From NCBI GenBank assembly GCA_021785155.1, contig JAJYGE010000083.1, positions 1 to 12,674 of the forward strand: DNA of 12,674 bases, in the 5' to 3' direction. The stretch is from Planctomycetota bacterium (GTDB lineage Bacteria; Planctomycetota; Phycisphaerae; WQYP01). The first letter of the stretch is position 1, and each line of letters begins with the position of its first letter. Shown here in pieces: positions 6,733 to 12,674 of this stretch. The position numbers and the translations under genes are program-made. The notes beneath the pieces were generated by a model. It made no database searches, had not been told where the DNA came from, and saw only the letters and a program-made list of their open reading frames with translations.

Positions 6733-7413
6733 TTACATTTCCACATTTTGTTTATCCACGCCCGTCATCGGGCGTTGCATAATAGCGCGAATGCCGCCGA
6801 GGGAAAAGGTGGTGATATGATCGGCGATTTCATCAATGTCCGCTGCACAGTAGCAGCCTGTTCCGCGCATTTTCAGCACCACTGCCCGGCACCGCAGATA
6901 ATATTGACATTGACCGGCGATGCTGGAGACCACAAGATTCAATTCACCGGGCGAAAGTTTCCGGTCGCCCAGCAGTTCGATCACCGCGATAAGTCTGCTG
7001 CGCCACGGTTCAATAACATCATGAATATAGCGCTCCAGGGCCGGCGATGGTTCAAACTGTTCCAGCGACAACATGCGGAAATACCACTCCGGGCGGCTTT
7101 CATCGAGCAATGATTCCAGAGAGCTGCGGACAAAGGACCGCAACGCCACCAGCGGATCGCCTGAGGCCAGATGATCCACATCTTCCGGCATTAAATGGCG
7201 GCTTAGCCGACGACCAAATTTTAATGTTTCCAGATACAGATTTTCCTTGCTGGCAAAATAATAGTTTACGGCGGCAATATTGGCGCCGGCCTTTTCGCAA
7301 ATCGTTTGAATTGTCGCGCGGTGAAAGCCATGCAGGGCAAACACCTCACCCGCCGCCAGCAGCAGGCGGTTTTTCGTTGAATCATCCTGCGGTTTTTCAG
7401 CACTTTTACTCAC
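6733..7413 (-). CDS. TetR-family regulator, CecR (YbiH)-type, first gene of the efflux operon
   Basis: This is a ligand-responsive repressor, presumed to control the pump genes transcribed with it. The N-terminal helix-turn-helix (about residues 12-60) reads FALHGFHRATIQTICEKAGA followed by NIAAVNYYFASKENLY, the form typical of CecR/YbiH-type proteins. The C-terminal half matches that family's ligand domain: EPSPALERYIHDVIEPW and SSIAGQCQYY. The frame extends to a TTG at 7425, but GTG 7413 is chosen because GGAG (7420-7423) lies 6 bases upstream of it, whereas the TTG lies inside that ribosome site. This gives 226 residues starting MSKSAEKPQDD. A strong promoter overlapped by palindromes precedes it, implying autorepression. 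In E. coli, cecR also precedes a HlyD-type adaptor gene, which agrees with the context here. The inducer is unknown. Confidence 0.92.
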   Translation of the reverse strand: MSKSAEKPQDDSTKNRLLLAAGEVFALHGFHRATIQTICEKAGANIAAVNYYFASKENLYLETLKFGRRLSRHLMPEDVDHLASGDPLVALRSFVRSSLESLLDESRPEWYFRMLSLEQFEPSPALERYIHDVIEPWRSRLIAVIELLGDRKLSPGELNLVVSSIAGQCQYYLRCRAVVLKMRGTGCYCAADIDEIADHITTFSLGGIRAIMQRPMTGVDKQNVEM

Positions 7414-7440
7414 AATACGCTCCAATTCACCAAATTATCT

Positions 7441-7485
7441 AAATGTCATTTTAAAAAGATCATTTGAAATGTCAAATGGCCATTT
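7441..7485. promoter_or_regulatory. Cluster of three palindromic operators
   Basis: Three inverted repeats sit on the regulator promoter. AAATG-T-CATTT (7441-7451) covers the -10 and probable start point. CATTTGAAATGTCAAATG (7461-7478) has 7-bp arms and a 4-base centre and covers the spacer and -35. AAATGGCCATTT (7474-7485) is a perfect 12-bp palindrome at the upstream edge of the -35. All are built from the half-site CATTT/AAATG. TetR-family dimers bind such repeats, so repression by steric block is the expected mode. The match to this particular regulator is inferred from position. Confidence 0.65.
7448..7475 (-). promoter_or_regulatory. Sigma70-type promoter of the TetR-efflux operon
   Basis: On the minus strand a perfect -35 TTGACA (7475-7470) is followed after 16 bases by -10 TAAAAT (7453-7448; 5 of 6 match). 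Transcription would start near 7441, giving a leader of about 28 bases to GTG 7413 and favouring that start over TTG 7425. Three palindromes cover this promoter. Confidence 0.7.
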
Positions 7486-7727
7486 CACCAAAGCGCCCGG
7501 CGGCGACCGTTTTTTACGCTAAATTAACTATTTAATACTTAATAACATGACAAACGTAATCGATCTTGATGGCCGTGGTTACGTGGTATTGCCGCAGGGG
7601 CAATGACGCCGACTGGTTTTGTGAAAGACTCTGGCTGGAATTCCTACCCTGCCGCGTGCGGCGTTGATCTGCAGCGATGCCCGGAATGTATTTTTGCGTC
7701 CGATTGTTGCTGCGAAACCTTGAGTTA
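7486..7727. other. Intergenic region between GH2 gene and efflux promoter
   Basis: Together with the promoter and operators, this makes a 314-base gap between the GH2 stop and the regulator start. The part near 7515-7545 is AT-rich. A 6-bp inverted repeat ATTGCC/GGCAAT (7588-7604) has no T-tract, and no convincing terminator for the glycosidase gene was found. A 19-codon plus-strand ORF (7547-7606, starting MTNVIDLDGRGYVVLP) lacks a ribosome site and is not called. Confidence 0.5.
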
Positions 7728-10205
7728 TTACGCTTTAGCCAATAGCTGCACCGCTGCGGCCTTCAGGCCATCAGCCGTTGCGCGCACCCGGATAATTCCG
7801 CCGGTGTAATCCGCGCGGGCCAGCACCATGCACAGTCCGTTGAACGCGCTTCGATAGTTCGCCTGGTTGGGTTCCAGGCACGCCGGATCACCATTGCCGA
7901 CTCCCGCATTGGTGCCCGCACCGGTCACGCTGAAGCGAACTTTATTGTTGGCAGTCGGGACTATGCGGCCTGCCGAATCCACTACAGATACCGCAATGGG
8001 GACCGTATCCTGACCGTCCGCCCGCAATACATACCGGTCCGGCGTCAGCAGCAGTGCCGCTGGCTGACCCGTGGTTTCAATGCGATGTATCGCGGTAAGT
8101 GAGCCATTGTTATAGCCATACGCTTCAATATGTCCGGGATGATAGGGCACGTCCCACTGAATGTGCTTATATTGTGGCATTTTCTTGCGGCCATAGCTGG
8201 TTCCATTGACCCGCAGTTCGATTTCATTGCAGTTGCTATAGCACCAAATCCGAATGGTTTTGCCTGCGTGCCCGTGCCAATTCCAGTGCGGGAAAATGTG
8301 TACCAATGGTTTTTCGCCCCACCAAGCCTTGTAATACATCGCGACATCTTTGGGAAAGCCGCACATGTCCAGCAGGCCAAAATGCGAGTTAATACTTGGC
8401 CACCCACACGGTGTCGGTTCCCCGCGATAATCAAATCCGGTCCAGACAAACCCACCCGCGATAAATGGCCGTATGGCTACCGGCTGCCATGAATTTTCAG
8501 GGTTGCCATGGTAGGCGCTGACGAGACCGGCTGGAATATCCGTTTTGTAAATCCCACGATCACTGGTGTTGCTGCCTATTTCACTGCCGAACATACGCAG
8601 CATGGGATAGGCCTTATGAAATTTTTCATAATGGCCGGGCGCGTAATTGCAACCTTGCAAATCCTCTACTGCTTCAAATCCCCGAAGTTTTTGCAGGTTC
8701 GCCCGCGCTTCCCATCCGCTCTGCGGGCCGCCGGTATAGTTGGCATTCATGGCGCAGGTAATAGGGCGGGTACGATCGTATTTATGCACCGACTTCATTA
8801 AAGCCGCAAAAACTTTTTCCCCATAGCGCGTATTCTGCACAAACATTTCTTCATTGCACAACGACCACATGATAATACTGGGATGGTTGCGGTCGCGCAG
8901 TACCATCTCATCGACATGCCACATGTTTTTATACGGATCGCCGACGGCGGTCTTGGGGCCGTACTCGTCACCAAGCCGCCGATTTTCATCCATGACCAAC
9001 ACGCCCAGTTCATCACATGCATCATAAAAGGCCGGAGCCATGATATTATGCGAACAGCGTATGGCGTTGCAGCCGATTTCCTTGAGTTTACGCACACGCC
9101 AGTACCACAGGCTGTCCGGTGCACCGATGCCAACCCCCACAAAATCCTGATGATTGCAGGTGCCTTTGAGTTCCACATGTTGTTCATTGAGGAAAAAGCC
9201 GTTCTTCGCGTCATAGCGAATCGTGCGAATGCCGAACCTCTGCAGGTGTGAATCTACCAGCGTGCCACCGCGATAAACTTCCGTTGTCAGCGTATACAGA
9301 TTGCGATTTTCCAGCGACCACAATGCCACTTTTTCCAAAGCGGCAACTTGTGTTATGGCACCGGATTCGCCCGATGCAAGAACCAAATTATTGGAAATAC
9401 TGGCAACGCTTTGTCCGTGCGGGTCTGACACGACCGATACAATCGTACAGATCTGTTGCTCTGAAGATTCATTGACCACACTGGTCTGAATAGTTAAATC
9501 AGCGGACGGATTCTTGAGCACATCATGTACGTCGCTGATGACGTAAACGCCCCATGGTAATACATGCACCGGATCAGCGATGTTGAGCCAGACGTGCCGA
9601 TAGATGCCGCCCCCCTCATACCACCAGCCCTCAAACTTGGTCGGATCTACGTAAACCGCCAAAACGTTTTCTCCGCCAAAATTGGCTAATTTGGAAATGT
9701 CAAAGCGAAAAGGCGTATAACCGCCCTGGTGCCGCCCCAGAAACTGGCCGTTCAGATACACATGCGCATCGCGGTAGACGCCTTCAAAATCCAGCCATAC
9801 GGCTTTGCCGCTATCCGATGCCGCGAGGATGAAATGCTTGCGATACCAAGCTGGATACACCGGCAGGAAGCCATGGCTTTTACTGGCTTTCGGATTGTAT
9901 TGTCCTTCCACGATATAATCATGCGGTAACTGCACCACGCGCCAGGTGTCATCATTAAACTTTGCGGCAGCCTGCGGGAAGGATGCCGCACTGTCATGGT
10001 CGGCATGATTGGGGAGTTTGGCGGTCCCGGCACGCCGGGAAAACCGCCAGTTGGCATCCAGCAACTCACGCTGACGCGAGCCGGCGGCTGCGATCGCCGC
10101 AGTTGGGGCACCGGGCTGTCCTTGCGCTGGGACGATCACATTCGCCAGCGCTGCAGAAGCGGTAACCGCTAAGCCAGCTTTGATTAAATCTCTGCGCTGC
10201 AACAT
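7728..10205 (-). CDS. Tat-exported GH2 family glycosidase (beta-galactosidase type, DUF4982)
   Basis: This is a retaining exo-glycosidase that removes terminal beta-linked sugars, probably in the periplasm or outside the cell. From ATG 10205 it has 825 residues and starts MLQRRDLIKAG, a twin-arginine signal with a cleavage region near VIVPAQG. Domains in order are the GH2 sugar-binding domain (about 47-215), an immunoglobulin-like domain (about 216-330), a TIM barrel (about 331-620), a DUF4982-like domain (about 632-705) and a GH2 C-terminal domain 5-like Ig fold (about 715-822). The predicted acid/base is E452 in SLCNEE and the nucleophile E542 in MFGSEIGS. GTCNHQDFVGVG and MDENRRLGD are also typical of this subgroup. 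An in-frame ATG at 10325 would add 40 residues, but it lacks a ribosome site and would bury the signal, whereas AGGAG lies 8 bases before 10205. The exact substrate is not certain; beta-galactosidase is the usual assignment. Confidence 0.94.
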   Translation of the reverse strand: MLQRRDLIKAGLAVTASAALANVIVPAQGQPGAPTAAIAAAGSRQRELLDANWRFSRRAGTAKLPNHADHDSAASFPQAAAKFNDDTWRVVQLPHDYIVEGQYNPKASKSHGFLPVYPAWYRKHFILAASDSGKAVWLDFEGVYRDAHVYLNGQFLGRHQGGYTPFRFDISKLANFGGENVLAVYVDPTKFEGWWYEGGGIYRHVWLNIADPVHVLPWGVYVISDVHDVLKNPSADLTIQTSVVNESSEQQICTIVSVVSDPHGQSVASISNNLVLASGESGAITQVAALEKVALWSLENRNLYTLTTEVYRGGTLVDSHLQRFGIRTIRYDAKNGFFLNEQHVELKGTCNHQDFVGVGIGAPDSLWYWRVRKLKEIGCNAIRCSHNIMAPAFYDACDELGVLVMDENRRLGDEYGPKTAVGDPYKNMWHVDEMVLRDRNHPSIIMWSLCNEEMFVQNTRYGEKVFAALMKSVHKYDRTRPITCAMNANYTGGPQSGWEARANLQKLRGFEAVEDLQGCNYAPGHYEKFHKAYPMLRMFGSEIGSNTSDRGIYKTDIPAGLVSAYHGNPENSWQPVAIRPFIAGGFVWTGFDYRGEPTPCGWPSINSHFGLLDMCGFPKDVAMYYKAWWGEKPLVHIFPHWNWHGHAGKTIRIWCYSNCNEIELRVNGTSYGRKKMPQYKHIQWDVPYHPGHIEAYGYNNGSLTAIHRIETTGQPAALLLTPDRYVLRADGQDTVPIAVSVVDSAGRIVPTANNKVRFSVTGAGTNAGVGNGDPACLEPNQANYRSAFNGLCMVLARADYTGGIIRVRATADGLKAAAVQLLAKA

Positions 10206-10232
10206 CAAACGAGCTCCTTCAAACGAACTCCT
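10205..10232 (-). repeat. Tandem duplication of the GH2 ribosome-binding region
   Basis: Two adjacent 14-base copies, AGGAGTTCGTTTGA (10232-10219) and AGGAGCTCGTTTGA (10218-10205), differ at one base. The second copy runs into the ATG (its last base is the A of the start codon) and carries the functional AGGAG, 8 bases before the start. The first copy ends in GAAG instead of GATG, so it has a Shine-Dalgarno but no start codon. Confidence 0.8.
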
Positions 10233-10238
10233 CAATAA

Positions 10239-10304
10239 CAATCCGTAACCTATGTTCCGGATTGCGGCATACAAATCATACGCTCGGAAGGTGCAAAGAC
10301 ACAA
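10239..10304 (-). promoter_or_regulatory. Possible GH2 promoter and leader inverted repeat
   Basis: The 179-base gap between the two glycosidase genes holds a -10-like TATGAT (10280-10275; 5 of 6) with only a weak -35, TTGTGT (10304-10299), at 18 bases. Just downstream, CAATCCG (10239-10245) and CGGATTG (10258-10264) form a perfect 7-bp inverted repeat with a 12-base spacer. It could be an operator or a leader hairpin near the 5' end of the transcript. No terminator for the upstream GH63 gene was seen, so readthrough is also possible. Confidence 0.3.
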
Positions 10305-10384
10305 ATGCCGCTTTCCATCACCCATTCATGGCAACATTGAACTCGACAAGCTTTAATATGCCGATTTTGCTACATTTTGACGGT

Positions 10385-12674
10385 TCACAGGCCACTCGGC
10401 AAAGTCGCAACCAGCACCTTGTTTCTCGCCTCTAAAATGGTTTTCCCGTGCCGCAACAGCAGCGTACACCTCGGCGCGACACTGAGGTCATAGAAATGGC
10501 CCGCAATCGGAATGTTCCGAATCCTTATTTTTTCATTCAGCGTGCCATTGAGGGCAATTGTGCCATCCGGGCGGATGTCGCAAATATCCTCCAGGCCGAT
10601 CAGGCATAGCAGCGGCCCCCATGTTGTATGTGGCACGCCCGAACCTTGGCCGGTGAAAAAATAATTCTCATTCCAGGTGTGGGCGGCGTGCCAATTGCGC
10701 ATGAAAAGCTTGACGCTTTTGGCGGCGAAGCGATTCAGCAGACTCGCCGAGGCATAACGCTTAAGCCCCTGGAACAGGAGATAATTGGTGGCCGGCCATA
10801 TTTTTCCACGCCAGTAACCCTGCTGTTGAAACGTCGGGTTGTCACGGGGAATGCTGGCAATGACATAACGTCCCCAGAATTTATGCCGGTTTTGCAGCAG
10901 CGCCAGCATCTTCGCCGCCATCGCTTTGCTGGGAGCGCCGATGATCATGGGATAGAAATTGGTGGGCGAAATCTGCGTGGAAAAAATGCGTTTCGGTTCC
11001 CCGACTTTCTGCCAGCGCAATTGCACCATGGCCCCGCCGCTTTGCCGACGGTATTCCAGTTTGATGCCGTAGCGATGGCCGGCTGCCAGATGAATGAACG
11101 GGCTGACGTAACGCGTGACCGGCCTAACTTTCCAACGGTTGATGAGCAGTTTTCCACCAACCCACAATCGGGCACCCGCCACTGAAGGCAGATATCCCGG
11201 CGGATCATGCAGGACAAAGGGGTAGGTGAGATTAAGCACCAGCCGGTAATCGCCGGTTTCTCGCGGTGTAAGAAACCCCCGCCAGCGCACGCTCATGGGT
11301 GAACATGTCAGTTGCCCCCCAAAGGCGGGGCTTGGCGGAAAGGAAAACCAGTTGAAGTCCACCGCCTGATCCACACGGGTCATCACCAGATCTTTGAAAT
11401 CAGTCCCGTGATAATATTGGCCCTGAATACCGGGCTTTCCGTCGGCCAAACTATATGCCCGGCAGGAAATTGGCTCATCCGCCGCCTGCGGCCTGAAAAA
11501 GCGGTTCTCATACATGCCCGCCTTCGGATTCCACAGCCTGCGGTTGATCCGGCGAATCATCACTTCTTTCTGGTGTAAAAAATGCGCTGCCGCCACGGAT
11601 TTTCCCAACACCTGCGCGATCCGCGCCAAGTAACCGGCATCCGCAGCCCATAAACTGTTCAGGCCGACATCATCAAGTTCCATGGTTTGTGTTTTTGGAT
11701 CTACGCGAGCGTTGTCGTACATCGGGCTGTCGTCCATACCGCTTTCCGGTCCGTTGCGGTATTCCAGCAGGCCATCTTTATTGGCATCCCTAAAGGGCAG
11801 CCCGGTGGAGGGATTGGTGGCAAACCACCAATTATGCCACTTCACCAATTGTGGGTAAATCCGCCGCAGAAAACCAATATCCGGGGCGCGCTGATAAAGC
11901 TTCCAAACGCATAGCGCCGCGATTGGAGACTGCGCCCTATTCGACGTTCCCGAACCATTTTGGCAATAATTCTCCAGCATCCCATCCGCACGTTGACCGG
12001 CGAATACCAGATGAATGGTTTGTCGGCTACGATAGGGATGGGCGAGGGATCCCTGCAAGGCGGCGAAGAAGCTGTCCCATTCGAACACATTTTGACGATT
12101 TGGCAAAGTCCATCCCCGCATGGCCAGATAACCGGTGATATTGGTGCCCGGGCCATAAACACGGGCAAAACTCAAATCCCGGTTGATCGGCTTGAGAAAA
12201 TTTTCCCAAGTTCCGCCGGCGGCAACACGGGAAGCGCCGTATCGCCGGCGAGCTCCGGCGAGAATGGATGGCGCGTTTTTCAGGTTCTCCAATCCCCTGG
12301 TTCCGGCGGCAAAATACACGCTTGCACCGGGCTTGAGATTAAATACCAATGCGCCATAAGTGCCGGTGCCAACCGTACTGGACGTTCCGCTCTGAATATG
12401 TTTTGCCAATACGGAATAATTAGAAGCGCTAATTTCAGCCGCCGGAGCGGATGCTGTGATCACGCGCCAGCGGGCGACAACTTTGCCGTCCCGCATTCCA
12501 GCGCCTTGGATGCCGTGGCGCGTTATGGAATATCGAGCCGGAAATTCCGGCCACGACGGCGTTGTTTCCAATGCGATTCGTATCGGCTTGGAGGCTTTTA
12601 GTTTGCCTACAATGGATGGCCCTGTCCGGCTCCACCGAAATTGCACCCGCGTATTACCCACATACCAGGCCAGC
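10385..12674 (-). CDS. GH63-family (MGH1-like) glycosidase with inserted PA14 domain, 5'-truncated
   Basis: This is an inverting (alpha/alpha)6-barrel glycosidase. The frame is open past the window edge (LAWYVGNT precedes GTG 12661), so the N-terminus and any signal peptide are missing. Numbering from codon 12661, residues 1-140 form the end of an N-terminal beta-sandwich. The barrel follows with VFEWDSFFAALQG (192-204), PESGMDDSPMYD (305-316; the likely acid Asp lies here), YWRGKIWPATNYLLFQGLKRY (616-636) and WNENYFFTGQG (663-673; the likely base is E665). Residues about 403-555 (nucleotides about 11455-10997) are a PA14-like beta-sandwich with VRWRGFLTPRETGDYRLVL, GARLWVGGKLLINRW and AGHRYGIKLEYRRQSGGAMVQLRW spread along it. 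It interrupts the barrel between NPKAGMYENRF and ISPTNFYPMIIG, which are normally close together. GH63 relatives act on alpha-glucosides, glucosylglycerate or mannosylglycerate; the substrate here is unknown. The gene lies 179 bases upstream of the GH2 gene. Confidence 0.9.
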   Translation of the reverse strand, partial: LAWYVGNTRVQFRWSRTGPSIVGKLKASKPIRIALETTPSWPEFPARYSITRHGIQGAGMRDGKVVARWRVITASAPAAEISASNYSVLAKHIQSGTSSTVGTGTYGALVFNLKPGASVYFAAGTRGLENLKNAPSILAGARRRYGASRVAAGGTWENFLKPINRDLSFARVYGPGTNITGYLAMRGWTLPNRQNVFEWDSFFAALQGSLAHPYRSRQTIHLVFAGQRADGMLENYCQNGSGTSNRAQSPIAALCVWKLYQRAPDIGFLRRIYPQLVKWHNWWFATNPSTGLPFRDANKDGLLEYRNGPESGMDDSPMYDNARVDPKTQTMELDDVGLNSLWAADAGYLARIAQVLGKSVAAAHFLHQKEVMIRRINRRLWNPKAGMYENRFFRPQAADEPISCRAYSLADGKPGIQGQYYHGTDFKDLVMTRVDQAVDFNWFSFPPSPAFGGQLTCSPMSVRWRGFLTPRETGDYRLVLNLTYPFVLHDPPGYLPSVAGARLWVGGKLLINRWKVRPVTRYVSPFIHLAAGHRYGIKLEYRRQSGGAMVQLRWQKVGEPKRIFSTQISPTNFYPMIIGAPSKAMAAKMLALLQNRHKFWGRYVIASIPRDNPTFQQQGYWRGKIWPATNYLLFQGLKRYASASLLNRFAAKSVKLFMRNWHAAHTWNENYFFTGQGSGVPHTTWGPLLCLIGLEDICDIRPDGTIALNGTLNEKIRIRNIPIAGHFYDLSVAPRCTLLLRHGKTILEARNKVLVATLPSGL

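Noticed and set aside
7547..7606. Plus-strand 19-codon ORF starting MTNVIDLDGRGYVVLP, with an ATGA overlap to a following 68-codon ORF
   Set aside because: The peptide faintly recalls AbrB-type antitoxin N-termini, but there is no ribosome site, it stops after 19 codons, and the following ORF runs antisense into the GH2 3' end.
10206..10325. 40-residue N-terminal extension of the GH2 protein from ATG 10325
   Set aside because: It has no ribosome site, would displace the twin-arginine signal from the N-terminus, and would make the duplicated AGGAG and the inverted repeat coding sequence.
10628..11185. Plus-strand ORF of 185 codons
   Set aside because: It is antisense to the PA14 and C-terminal barrel parts of the GH63 gene and shows no family features.
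11960..12601. Plus-strand ORF of 213 codons
   Set aside because: It lies wholly antisense to the GH63 gene, whose protein has recognisable conserved motifs through this region. The antisense product has no recognisable domain or ribosome site.
1..12674. CRISPR array, tRNA, rRNA, transposase or attachment sites
   Set aside because: No regularly spaced repeats, tRNA-like cloverleaf, transposase motifs or terminal inverted repeats were seen by reading. A tRNAscan or ISfinder search was not possible here.

Overview
The window comes from a Gram-negative bacterium. A lipoprotein outer-membrane efflux factor, an inner-membrane-anchored adaptor and a Tat-exported glycosidase all require a periplasm. 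The mix of a GH2 enzyme with DUF4982-type C-terminal domains, a GH63 enzyme carrying a PA14 insert and a CecR-type regulator would fit polysaccharide-degrading lineages such as Planctomycetes, Verrucomicrobia or Acidobacteria. That placement is inference; no rRNA or other taxonomic marker is present. All seven well-supported genes lie on the minus strand, so transcription runs from high to low coordinates.

Layout in transcription order. (1) 12674-10385: a GH63 family (alpha/alpha)6-barrel glycosidase, 5'-truncated by the window edge, with a PA14-like domain inserted in the catalytic barrel. (2) 10205-7728: a GH2 beta-galactosidase-type enzyme with a twin-arginine signal, preceded by a tandemly duplicated ribosome-binding region and an inverted repeat. 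The two enzymes look like part of an exported glycan-degradation cluster. (3) 7413-2205: a compact efflux operon of four genes: a CecR-type TetR regulator, an EmrA-type adaptor, an EmrB-type DHA2 MFS pump and a NodT/OprM-type lipoprotein outer-membrane factor. The last three are nearly contiguous. A strong sigma70-like promoter before the regulator is covered by three palindromes, which implies autorepression released by a pump substrate. A hairpin followed by T-runs lies just past the last gene. (4) 1689-841: a SAM-dependent methyltransferase resembling ArsM, but with glycines where ArsM has two arsenite-binding cysteines. (5) 613-1: an OmpR/PhoB-family response regulator, 3'-truncated. Its partner kinase, if present, is expected beyond the window.

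The least ordinary stretch is the 515-base gap 1690-2204. It holds palindromes sharing sequence words with the efflux operator, a perfect plus-strand TATAAT, and an unannotated plus-strand ORF of 51 codons. That ORF contains a short peptide repeat (AIGSVLPK / AIGSVLMPK) whose two copies differ almost only at synonymous positions. This hints that a small gene sits there, possibly under the same regulator. No tRNA, rRNA, CRISPR array, insertion sequence or attachment site was recognised.
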